From Myxococcus xanthus (lineage in GTDB: Bacteria; Myxococcota; Myxococcia; Myxococcales; Myxococcaceae): a stretch of 64,000 nt of DNA. Below are positions 52,865 to 60,604 of the stretch, one piece after another. The notes under the pieces were generated by a model. That model was given only the letters and a program-made list of their open reading frames with translations, was not told where the DNA came from and searched no databases. The stretch spans positions 496,001-560,000 of the forward strand of contig NZ_FNOH01000001.1 of assembly GCF_900106535.1 (NCBI RefSeq), read 5' to 3'. The position numbers and the translations under genes were made by a program. Within the stretch, counting starts at the first letter, position 1, and every line of letters begins with the position of its first letter.

Positions 52865-54085
52865 ATGCGAGCTCCGATGTGCCGCCGCCCTTCCGCCGCG
52901 AGACGCGCCGTGGTCCTGGCCACGGCGTGGGTACTCGGTTGTGGGCGCTCGCCTTCCTTCGGGGAGCGCGAGCCCTTCATCCCCCGGGACAGCGCGGAGG
53001 TCCTGGCGCGCGTGCCGGCTGTCGGTGTGGATGCGCGCGCCCGCGAGCGTGCCGCGCTTCGCAAGGCCCTGGCCGGGCACGCCGGACAGTTGGACATGGC
53101 GCTGCGCCTGGCGCGGTTGGAAGTCGAGGCAAGCCGCGTGTTGGGAGAGCCTCGCTACCTGGGGCGCGCACAGGCGGTGCTGCGTCCGTGGTGGGAGCTG
53201 GCCACGCCGCCGCTTGGTGTGCGGCTGGTACGCGCCACCTTCCACCACGCGCGGCGCGACTTTCCGGCGGCCTTGGAGGACCTGGACGCGGTGGTGAAGG
53301 AGGACCCCGGCAACGTCGACGCGTGGTTGCTGCGCGCGGAGGTGTTGGGGATTCGAGGCGAGCATGCCGAGGCGGCCCACAGCTGCGCGAGGCTCACCGC
53401 GTTGACTTCTTCGTTGACGGTCGCGGTGTGCGAGGCCCGGGTACGAAGCCTCGCGGGCCATTCGCGCAAGGCGCACGCGCTCCTGTCGGAGGCGCTGCGG
53501 CGCAGCGAGCGCAGTCAGGAGTCACGCACGCGTGCACTGGCCACGCTGGCGGAGGCCGCCGCGCTGGCGGGGGATGCCGGTCTGGCGGAGCGTTACTTCC
53601 TCCGGGCAATCTCGCTGGATTCGAAGGACTACGCCGCACGCGCGGCCTACGCGGACCTGCTGCTGGACGCGGGCCGCGCGCGGGAGGCGGCCGTCGTGGT
53701 GATGGACCACACGCAGGACGACCGGTTGCTCCTGCGCCACGCGTTGGCGGAGAACGCGCTCCGGTCGTCTCGCGCGCCCGAAGTCGCCCACGCCTTGTCC
53801 CGCAGGTTCGAGGAGAGCCGCCTGCGGGGGGACAGTCTCCTCGCGCGCGAGGAGGCCCGCTTCGCGCTCCAGGTGGAGAAGGCGCCGGAGAAGGCACTCC
53901 GGCTGGCGCAGGCCGTGTGGGCGTCACAGCGTGAGCCATGGGACGTGCGGCTGTTGATTGAAGCCGCGCTGGCCGCGGGCAGACCGGAGGCGGCCCGGCC
54001 CGCGCTGGACTTCCTTCAAGCTTCGGGCTGCGAGGACCCGGGGCTCGTCTTCCTGGCCGAGCGCGTGCGGAGTCTGCTGCCATGA
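52865..54085 (+). CDS. TPR-like lipoprotein
   Basis: A 406-residue protein with a lipoprotein signal (VLGC, Cys26) and successive helical repeats of TPR character throughout (RAQAVLRPWWELATPPLG; FPAALEDLDAVVKEDPGN; YFLRAISLDSKDYAARAAYA). Such proteins assemble partners at the envelope. Its stop overlaps the ATG of the HupE/UreJ-like gene (ATGA at 54082-54085), so a joint function is likely, though unknown. The ATG at 52865 gives the signal peptide. Confidence 0.8.
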   Translation: MRAPMCRRPSAARRAVVLATAWVLGCGRSPSFGEREPFIPRDSAEVLARVPAVGVDARARERAALRKALAGHAGQLDMALRLARLEVEASRVLGEPRYLGRAQAVLRPWWELATPPLGVRLVRATFHHARRDFPAALEDLDAVVKEDPGNVDAWLLRAEVLGIRGEHAEAAHSCARLTALTSSLTVAVCEARVRSLAGHSRKAHALLSEALRRSERSQESRTRALATLAEAAALAGDAGLAERYFLRAISLDSKDYAARAAYADLLLDAGRAREAAVVVMDHTQDDRLLLRHALAENALRSSRAPEVAHALSRRFEESRLRGDSLLAREEARFALQVEKAPEKALRLAQAVWASQREPWDVRLLIEAALAAGRPEAARPALDFLQASGCEDPGLVFLAERVRSLLP

Positions 54086-55203
54086 GCCGCGTTGCCCTGC
54101 TGTCGCTCCTGCTGGTCTCCCTGTCCGCCCAGGCGCAAAAGCCGAGCGACAGCTACCTGCGACTGACCGAGGCGGACGGCCAAGGCGTCTCCGGCCGGTG
54201 GGACGTGTCGCTCCAGGACCTGGACGACGTCCTCGGGTTGGACGCGGGCGGAGACGGCGCCATCACCTGGGGCGAGGTGCTGGCGCGCGAGGCCGACATC
54301 CGGAGCTATGTGCTCGGCCGGCTGGTGCTCGGGTCGGAAGGTGCACCCTGTGCGCTCGTTTCCCAGGGCGGGCTGCACATCAGGCAGCACTCGGACGGGG
54401 CCTATGCGGTGGTGGACTTCGACGCGCGCTGCACCGGCTCCGCCGCGCGGTTGGACGTGGACTACACGCTGCTGTTCGACCACGACCCGCTTCACCGGGG
54501 CATCGTGCGCGTGGGCGCGCGCGAGCCGCTCATCTTCTCCGTGTCCCAGCACTTCGCGCGGGTGCACCTGCGGGACGAGTCTCCCTGGCGCACCGCGGAG
54601 CGCATGACGGTGGAGGGGGCGTTGCACGTCGTGACTCGGCCCGACCACCTGCTCTTTCTCTTCGCGCTGCTGCTGCCCTCGGTCCTGCGCCGTGACGTGG
54701 ACGGGCGGTGGGTGGCCGTCTCGGGTTTCGGCACGGCGTTGTGGGACGTGGTGAAGGTGGTGTCCGCCTTCACGGTGGCGCACGCGCTGACGTTGGTCGC
54801 CGCCACGCTGGGCTGGGCATCCCTGCCGCCGCGCTTCGTGTCGATCGCCTTCGCGCTGGGCATCCTGGTGGCGGCGCTCGACAACGTTCGCCCGTTGGGG
54901 TGGGGGACTCGCTGGACGGTGGCCTTCGTGCTGGGGCTGCTGCACGGCTTCGGCTTCGCGTCGGTGCTGGCGGGGATGGGGCTGTCCGCGGGAAGCCTCG
55001 CGCTGGCGCTGCTGGGCTTCAACCTGGGCGTGGAGCTGGGACAGGTGGCCTTCGTGGCCGCGTTGCTGCCCCTGGCTTTCGTCTTGCGCAAGGCGCCGCT
55101 CTACCGCCGCGCGGTCGTCGTGGGCGGCTCGGTGGCCATCGCGCTGCTGGCGTGTCTCTGGTTGGCGGAGCGCGCCCTGGGCCTGGGCGTGTCGGTTACC
55201 TGA
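54082..55203 (+). CDS. HupE/UreJ-type membrane protein with EF-hand-like loop
   Basis: A 373-residue protein. A signal segment (about 1-18) precedes an extracytoplasmic domain (about 20-195) containing an EF-hand-like loop at residues 54-65 (DAGGDGAITWGE). From about 200 there are seven or so membrane helices with the HupE/UreJ_2 pattern: HVVTRPDHLLFLFALLLP, FTVAHALTLVAATLG, and GLLHGFGFASVLAGMGL. HupE/UreJ proteins move nickel or related metals, but this subgroup has no tested substrate known to me. It is coupled to the TPR lipoprotein gene. Confidence 0.8.
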   Translation: MSRVALLSLLLVSLSAQAQKPSDSYLRLTEADGQGVSGRWDVSLQDLDDVLGLDAGGDGAITWGEVLAREADIRSYVLGRLVLGSEGAPCALVSQGGLHIRQHSDGAYAVVDFDARCTGSAARLDVDYTLLFDHDPLHRGIVRVGAREPLIFSVSQHFARVHLRDESPWRTAERMTVEGALHVVTRPDHLLFLFALLLPSVLRRDVDGRWVAVSGFGTALWDVVKVVSAFTVAHALTLVAATLGWASLPPRFVSIAFALGILVAALDNVRPLGWGTRWTVAFVLGLLHGFGFASVLAGMGLSAGSLALALLGFNLGVELGQVAFVAALLPLAFVLRKAPLYRRAVVVGGSVAIALLACLWLAERALGLGVSVT

Positions 55204-55238
55204 CACGCGGGAGCGCCGTGTGCTCCGCCCGCGTGTCA
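55201..55238. terminator. Bidirectional hairpin between convergent genes
   Basis: TGACACGCGGG pairs perfectly with CCCGCGTGTCA (11 bases) around a 16-base loop; the left arm begins at the stop codon of the HupE/UreJ-like gene. It lies before the leftward TM2-like gene's end. No T-run follows, so its strength is uncertain. Confidence 0.5.
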
Positions 55239-55260
55239 GCGGTGGGGCCGCATGGCCGCG

Positions 55261-55482
55261 TCAGACGACTGTGACTCTGTACTTGTCCTTGTCCTCCGCC
55301 CGGTTGTGGGCGGTGACAGCGGCGACGATGTGGCACACCCAGCCCAGGCACCCACCCGTGCCAATCCAGAAGCCTGGGGTGATGATGAGCCAGAACAGGC
55401 CCCGAAGCAGGTCCCCGTTGTAGATCTGTCCCACGCCAGGGATGAGAAAAGACAGCAGGGCTGCGATTGCGGGACGCGACAT
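55261..55482 (-). CDS. Small TM2-type membrane protein
   Basis: A 73-residue protein with two hydrophobic helices and the TM2-like phrase ALLSFLIPGVGQIYNGD, followed by GLFWLIITPGFWIG and a charged end (RAEDKDKYRVTVV). The ATG at 55482 precedes the first helix. TM2 proteins are small inner-membrane proteins of unknown activity. Convergent with the HupE/UreJ-like gene. Confidence 0.7.
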   Translation of the reverse strand: MSRPAIAALLSFLIPGVGQIYNGDLLRGLFWLIITPGFWIGTGGCLGWVCHIVAAVTAHNRAEDKDKYRVTVV

Positions 55483-55613
55483 GGTTCGGGTGACCTCCGT
55501 GTCTTCCCCTACGGGCGAGTTCCGAAGCCATTGCACTTCGCCTATCGGTTCCTGGACGGTTGCCTTCCAGTCAACCGGGGGGCAGGTGCAATACCGGCGG
55601 TGCCCCGGCTAGC

Positions 55614-58142
55614 ATGCCCTTCATGGATACCCGCCGGGTCGGCGGGCGGGTGTCGGGGGGATGGGTCATCTTCGGGCTGCTCCAAGCCAGTGTACGTGGA
55701 GTCCGAGGCCGGCATCTGCTGGAGATGCTGGGGCTGGTCGTCGTGTACCTCCTCGCGGGGGCCCTGGGGCTGCAGGTGGCCATCGTGGGCAACATCAGCC
55801 CGGCCTGGCCTCCGGCGGGGGTGTCCCTGGCGGCGCTGCTCGTGCTGGGGGTGTCACGCTGGCCCGGCGTCTTCGTGGGCGCGTCGGTCATTTCGGTCCT
55901 GGGGGATGTGCCCGTTGTGGCCTCGCTCGGCGTGGGCGTGGGCAGCACGCTGGCGGCCGTGCTCGGCGTGGGCCTTCTGCGGTGGTTGGGTTTCGACAAG
56001 GGGCTGGAGCGGATCCGCGATGTCGTCGCGCTGTGCGCGGGAGCGGGCGCGCTGTGCCTGGGCGTGAGCGCATGGGCGGGCGTGGCGAGCCTCGTGCTGG
56101 GTGGGCGGCTTCCCTCAACGTCCCTGGCCGCGGGCCTGCGGGTGTGGTGGGTGGGGGACTTGATGGGGGTGCTCGTGGTGGCGCCGCCGTTGATGCTGTT
56201 CAAGCGGTGGTCCTGGCCGCGGCGAGGCGGCGAGGCGGTGGTGCTCGCGGGGCTCACCACCGTGCTGGGCGGCGCCATCTTCTTCGTGCCGGACCTGCCG
56301 CACAGCGCGGCGCACGCGGCCGCCTTCCTCCTCTTCCCCATGTCCGCCTGGGCCGCGCTTCGCTTCGGTCCTCGGGGCGCGGCGGCGGCCACGCTGTGCA
56401 TCGCCGCCGCTTCCATCGTGGGCACCGCGCGGGGGCAGGGGCCCTTCGCCACGGATGACCTGACGCAGGACTTGTTGGTGTTGCAGCTCTTCATCGCCGC
56501 CAACGCCGTCACCGGGCTGCTGCTGGCGGCGGCGAGCACCGAGCGTCAGCGCGCCATCGGCCAGCTCCAACTGCTGGGCACCTCCGTGCGGAGCGTGCAC
56601 GAAGGCGTCCTCATCGCGGAGGTCCGCGCGGGAGGCGCGCTGCGCACCGTGTTCGCGAACCAGGCGCTGTGCTCGCTCCTGGGATACCGGCTGGAGGAAC
56701 TGGTGGGCCAGGACCCGTGCTCGCTCTATGGCGCGCAGGAGCCGGAGTTCCGTCAGCGCACGCGGCAGTCACTGTTCGCGGGCGAGCCGGTGTTCGCGGA
56801 GGTGAAGCTGGCGCACAAGCAGGGCGACCTCGTGTGGAGCGAGGTGCTGCTGTCCCCGGTGCGGGCCACGGGCGAGGACATCACCCATTTCGTGGCCACC
56901 CACCGCGACATTTCCGCGACCAAGGAGCTCCAGGCCCGCCTGGTGGCGGCCGAACGTGTGGCGGCGGTGGGGACGCTCGCGGCCGGTGTGGGGCACGAAA
57001 TCAACAACCCGCTGGCCTACCTGGTGCTGAACCTGGAGGCCGCCGAGCGCGGATTGAGCCAGGGCGGCATGTCGGGCATGCGCGACGCGATGGCCAACAT
57101 GCGGGGTGCGTTGGAAGGCGCCGAGCGCATCCGCCTCATCGTCCGGGACCTCCAGGTGTTCAGCCGCCAGGGGAACCAGGACCCGGGGCTGGTGGACCTC
57201 AACGCGCTGGTGCCGCCCGCGGTGCGCATCATCAGCCACGCGCTGCGCCACCGCGCGCGGTTGGTGGAGGAGTTCGGTCCGGTGCCGCGCGTGTCGGGGA
57301 GCGAGGCGCGCCTGGGACAGGTGCTGCTCAACCTGTTGGTGAATGCGATGCAGGCCATCCCGGAGGGCAACCCATCCATGAACGAGGTGCGCGTGCGCAC
57401 CAGCACGGATGCCTCCGGCCGGGCCCGCGTGGACGTGGTGGACAGCGGCGCGGGGATTCCCGCGCACGTGCTGCCGCGCATCTTCGAGGCCTTCTACACC
57501 ACCAAGTCCAGCGGCGAGGGCACGGGGCTGGGGCTCGCCATCTGCCAGCAGATTGTCCGCGCGCACGGGGGCGAGCTGGAGGTCCGCAGCGAGCCGGGCC
57601 GGGGCTCCGTCTTCAGTGTGCTGTTGCCGCCCGCGCGCGTGCAGGCATCCACGCCGCCGCGGCCGTTGCCCCGCGCCAGTCTGCCTCAGCCCTCCGCGGC
57701 CCGGCGGGGCCGGGTGCTGGTGGTGGATGATGAGCCGCGCCTCGCGCAGTCCATGCGGCTGCTGCTGGAGCCGTTCCACGACGTCGTCACCACCACGCGG
57801 GGCAGCGAGGCGCTGGCGCTGGTGGACGCGGGCCACCGCTTCGACGTCATCCTGTGTGACTTGCAGATGCCGGAGACGGACGGCGCCGCCGTCTACCAGC
57901 ATCTATGCGCCCACGCGCCGGACCAGGCCGCGCGGGTGGTGTTCATCTCCGGCGGTGCCTATACGCCGGAGTCCCGCGCGTTCATCGACACCGTGCCCAC
58001 CCGCGTCTTGGAGAAGCCCGTTCGGCCGGACCTGCTCATGACCACGGTGGCCGCGGCCCTGACGGCAGTGGACGCGATGGGGCCGGAGCCGCGCGTGGAT
58101 GAGGCGTCGCCCGTGGCGGCCGTTGGCGGCGTGCGGCACTGA
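55614..58142 (+). CDS. MASE1 hybrid sensor histidine kinase
   Basis: An 842-residue membrane kinase (ATG 55614, or ATG 55623). An N-terminal MASE1-type integral-membrane sensor (about 25-325, about eight helices, including VVYLLAGALGLQVAIVGNIS and AWPPAGVSLAALLVLGVS) is followed by PAS (about 340-445), HisKA (H-box VGHEINNPLAYLVLNL), HATPase_c (NLLVNAMQAIPEGN; VDSGAGIPAH; GEGTGLGLAI) and a C-terminal receiver (VLVVDDEPRLAQS; phospho-acceptor Asp in VILCDLQMPETDG). MASE1 sensors respond to ligands at the membrane. No DNA-binding partner gene is adjacent, so its output is unknown. Confidence 0.9.
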   Translation: MPFMDTRRVGGRVSGGWVIFGLLQASVRGVRGRHLLEMLGLVVVYLLAGALGLQVAIVGNISPAWPPAGVSLAALLVLGVSRWPGVFVGASVISVLGDVPVVASLGVGVGSTLAAVLGVGLLRWLGFDKGLERIRDVVALCAGAGALCLGVSAWAGVASLVLGGRLPSTSLAAGLRVWWVGDLMGVLVVAPPLMLFKRWSWPRRGGEAVVLAGLTTVLGGAIFFVPDLPHSAAHAAAFLLFPMSAWAALRFGPRGAAAATLCIAAASIVGTARGQGPFATDDLTQDLLVLQLFIAANAVTGLLLAAASTERQRAIGQLQLLGTSVRSVHEGVLIAEVRAGGALRTVFANQALCSLLGYRLEELVGQDPCSLYGAQEPEFRQRTRQSLFAGEPVFAEVKLAHKQGDLVWSEVLLSPVRATGEDITHFVATHRDISATKELQARLVAAERVAAVGTLAAGVGHEINNPLAYLVLNLEAAERGLSQGGMSGMRDAMANMRGALEGAERIRLIVRDLQVFSRQGNQDPGLVDLNALVPPAVRIISHALRHRARLVEEFGPVPRVSGSEARLGQVLLNLLVNAMQAIPEGNPSMNEVRVRTSTDASGRARVDVVDSGAGIPAHVLPRIFEAFYTTKSSGEGTGLGLAICQQIVRAHGGELEVRSEPGRGSVFSVLLPPARVQASTPPRPLPRASLPQPSAARRGRVLVVDDEPRLAQSMRLLLEPFHDVVTTTRGSEALALVDAGHRFDVILCDLQMPETDGAAVYQHLCAHAPDQAARVVFISGGAYTPESRAFIDTVPTRVLEKPVRPDLLMTTVAAALTAVDAMGPEPRVDEASPVAAVGGVRH

Positions 58143-58169
58143 GGCCTGCGCGCGCTCCGGGCCGCGTGC

Positions 58170-59159
58170 TCACGTGGTGGCCTCCACCCGCGATAGCGCG
58201 TCCCGGATGGCGGCGCACAGCGCGGCCCGCTCCGTGAAGAGCGCGGTGACGTGCCCGGCGTCCACCCAGCGCAGCTCGCTTCGGGGCCAGTGCGCGTGCA
58301 GCGCGAGCGTTTCATCACCGGGCACGAACCCGTCACGTCGGCAGGCCACCAGGACGGCCGCTTCGGGCTGCCTCGGAGGCGGGAAGCGCGCGAGGTTCGC
58401 CAGGTCGAAAATCCGTCCCAGCCGACTCCGGGCCTGCTCCGCGTCGCGCCGGGGGCCATCCAGCAATGCAAAGGCAATGGACCAGGACAGCAGCCCCTGC
58501 GTGAAGACGGGGACGGGAGACGCTCCAGCCGCGAGCGCCGCCACGGCGAGCGGCTCCGGGACGACGGCCGCCGTCAGCGCCGCCATGTAGCCGCCCATGC
58601 TGTAGCCCGCCACGCCCAGGCGCGCATGGCCCTCACTCCGCAGCCACGCGAGCAGCGCGCGGGCCTCGTCGACCATGCCCAGGTTCATCAAGACGTGGTC
58701 GCTGACGGTGCGCAGCGCGCCGCCCTTCTGCCCCACGGGACGGCGCAGGCCGTAATAGGGGTTCTCCAGCAGGAACAGGTCGATGCCTTCCCGCGCGAGC
58801 GGCGCGTACATGCGCTCTCGCAGGGAGAAGCCCTCCTCACGGGACGCAGCGAGCACGACGCAGGCGCCGCGTGAGGGCCCTTGCCCCGCGCTCAGCCACC
58901 GGACATGGGCCGTGCGCGCTGCCGCGTCGAGCCGGGCCAGCGGAGACGGAAAGGTGCCATCCCGGACCTGGAGACCGCGTTGGAGCCGGGGCGCGCTCCA
59001 CTCGGGCGCGATGGGCGGAGGCCGTTGCTGGAACGGCGCGGCCGCCGCGACCTCTTCGAGGAACTGCTCATCACCCCAGCCCTGGGAGAAGAGCCGGGCG
59101 CGGCGGGACAGGCCCGCGAAGAGGACGTCCACCGGATGGGTTCGCAGCACCCGCGCCAT
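58170..59159 (-). CDS. Alpha/beta hydrolase of the DUF2048/ABHD18 type
   Basis: A 329-residue hydrolase with nucleophile motif GVAGYSMGGYMAAL, an earlier strand (GACVVLAASREEGF, LFLLENPYYGLRRP) and candidate His in VDAGHVTALF. The arrangement fits the ABHD18-like DUF2048 family of lipid-handling hydrolases, but the substrate is unknown. It is divergent from the 59200 gene with only 40 bases between start codons, across a perfect palindrome (59191-59208) that may control both. Confidence 0.78.
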   Translation of the reverse strand: MARVLRTHPVDVLFAGLSRRARLFSQGWGDEQFLEEVAAAAPFQQRPPPIAPEWSAPRLQRGLQVRDGTFPSPLARLDAAARTAHVRWLSAGQGPSRGACVVLAASREEGFSLRERMYAPLAREGIDLFLLENPYYGLRRPVGQKGGALRTVSDHVLMNLGMVDEARALLAWLRSEGHARLGVAGYSMGGYMAALTAAVVPEPLAVAALAAGASPVPVFTQGLLSWSIAFALLDGPRRDAEQARSRLGRIFDLANLARFPPPRQPEAAVLVACRRDGFVPGDETLALHAHWPRSELRWVDAGHVTALFTERAALCAAIRDALSRVEATT

Positions 59160-59190
59160 CCTATGCCCCCGCCCTTGACGCCGCGACCTG

Positions 59191-59208
59191 TTTAATCAAA
59201 TGATTAAA
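59191..59208. promoter_or_regulatory. Perfect AT-rich palindrome between divergent genes
   Basis: TTTAATCA-AA-TGATTAAA is an 8+8 inverted repeat with a 2-base spacer, entirely out of character for the GC-rich surroundings. It overlaps the ATG at 59200 of the rightward gene and is 32 bases upstream of the leftward hydrolase start, as expected for a dimeric repressor site. If bound, the rightward gene probably begins at the in-frame ATG 59212 instead. No regulator is adjacent. Confidence 0.6.
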
Positions 59209-59823
59209 TCAATGGATTCATTCAAGGGGTTCTTCCAGTCGCTGCCCCGGGTGGGAGCCTGGTTCCGCCAGGGGGACGTCCAGCCCGAGGAAATCCAGGT
59301 GTTCTGGCGGCACATGCAGCGGTGCTTCCCCACGGACGCGGTGTGCAGTCACACGAGCCCCGCGCGGCTCTTCCCGCGCGCTGGCGTGGCCCCGGGGCAT
59401 TGTCTCCACCTGCCTTTCGAGGTGGGCGTGCCCCGGGCCGGGTGGGACTTGTGGCGTCAGGTGGTCGCGTGCACGCACGCGGTCCAGCACGTGCTCCAGT
59501 TCGAAGAGGACGGCCTGGAGGTGTCCCTCGCTTCTTCCGCCGCGCGTGCCCGGAGTGAGGCCGAAGCGCTGCGGTGCGACTTGGAGCTGCACTTCTGGCG
59601 CCACGGCACCACGCCGCCGCTTTGGAGTCTGGCCTGGCGGCTGCGCGCGCAGGGCTGTCACGCGGAGGACATCGCGGGGGCGGTGCATGTCCTCGCTTTG
59701 TCCGCCGCATCCATCCGGCAGGGGGCCGTGGAGAACGAGGCCTCGCACGTGGCTCTCCAGTGGTTGGAAGCGCACGTGCCCCATTTGCGGTGGGACCGGG
59801 CGTATCATTCCCGGGCGCGTTAG
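59200..59823 (+). CDS. Hypothetical protein divergent from the ABHD18-like gene
   Basis: A 207-residue protein (203 if it starts at ATG 59212) of unknown family. It is mixed helical, rich in Trp, His and Cys (FWRHMQRCFPTDAVCSH; WSLAWRLRAQGCHAEDIAG) and has no signal peptide, membrane helix or recognisable catalytic motif. The ATG at 59200 lies inside the palindrome, which argues for the later start. Function unknown; shared regulation with the adjacent hydrolase is inferred. Confidence 0.65.
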   Translation: MIKSMDSFKGFFQSLPRVGAWFRQGDVQPEEIQVFWRHMQRCFPTDAVCSHTSPARLFPRAGVAPGHCLHLPFEVGVPRAGWDLWRQVVACTHAVQHVLQFEEDGLEVSLASSAARARSEAEALRCDLELHFWRHGTTPPLWSLAWRLRAQGCHAEDIAGAVHVLALSAASIRQGAVENEASHVALQWLEAHVPHLRWDRAYHSRAR

Positions 59824-59869
59824 GAATGCGGCTGGGGGGAGCCGGGCTTATCACTGCAAGGTGCCCCCC

Positions 59870-60526
59870 ATGACCGCTCAAGAACGCATCGAGCGTGCCG
59901 CCAGCGCGCTGAAGGTCTTCCCCCTCCCGTCGGCGGTGCTGTTCCCGCACACCGTCATTCCGCTGCACATCTTCGAGCCGCGCTACCGGGCCCTCGTCCG
60001 GGACGCACTCGCGGGCGACCGCGTCCTGGCGCTGTCCCAGCTCGAGCCCGGTTGGGAAGGCAACTATGGGGGCCGGCCGCCCATGCTGCCCATGATGTGC
60101 GCGGGCGTCATCGTCTGGGACGAACAGGTGGAGGAGGGGCGCTACAACATCCTCCTCCAGGGCGTGAGCCGCATCCGCATGACGTCCGAGCTGACGACGG
60201 AAAAGGCCTACCGGGAGGTGCTCGCGGAGGTGCTGCCGGACGTGCCCTACGAGGGCCCCGAGGAGGAGCAGTTGCGGCAGGCCGTCTTCGAGCTGGCCGG
60301 CCGCGTCCCGCCGTCCTTCGCGGAGAACCTGCTGCCGGTGGCCGCGCGGGCCCAGGGCGGCATGCTCGCGGACGTGGTGGCCTCCGCCGTCATCCCGGAG
60401 CCGGAGCGGCGGCAGGAACTGCTGGCGGAGCTGGACGTGCGCAAGCGCCTGGAAGGCGTGCTGGAGGACGTGGGGGCGCTCATCGGCAGGCTCCAGCCCC
60501 TGCGGCCCACCGGCCCCTTGAACTGA
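59870..60526 (+). CDS. Lon-N-terminal-domain protein (LON/PUA-like)
   Basis: A 218-residue stand-alone LON substrate-binding domain: VFPLPSAVLFPHTVIPLHIF, EPRYRALVRDALAG, then VIVWDEQVEEGRYNILLQGV. The ATPase and protease parts of Lon are absent, as in many bacterial LON-domain proteins. Its role is unknown, perhaps substrate recognition or quality control. The ATG at 59870 is preceded by AAGGTG. It is followed by a weak hairpin and nadE. Confidence 0.85.
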   Translation: MTAQERIERAASALKVFPLPSAVLFPHTVIPLHIFEPRYRALVRDALAGDRVLALSQLEPGWEGNYGGRPPMLPMMCAGVIVWDEQVEEGRYNILLQGVSRIRMTSELTTEKAYREVLAEVLPDVPYEGPEEEQLRQAVFELAGRVPPSFAENLLPVAARAQGGMLADVVASAVIPEPERRQELLAELDVRKRLEGVLEDVGALIGRLQPLRPTGPLN

Positions 60527-60545
60527 GCGGGTTGCGCTTGCCTTG

Positions 60546-60576
60546 TCCGGCGGGCCGCGCATTGCTGCGCGCCGGA
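60546..60576 (+). terminator. Weak hairpin between the LON gene and nadE
   Basis: TCCGGC pairs with GCCGGA and an inner GCGC with GCGC around ATTGCT, with a 5-base asymmetric loop on the left side. It is only 29 bases before the nadE ATG and has no T-run, so it may be a weak terminator or leader structure. Confidence 0.3.
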
Positions 60577-60604
60577 CGCGTCATCGAAAGGGACGGGAGC
60601 AACC

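Noticed and set aside
52795..53934. A second long plus-strand frame over the TPR lipoprotein gene
   Set aside because: It overlaps the lipoprotein in another frame and has Gly/Arg-rich composition typical of shadow frames.
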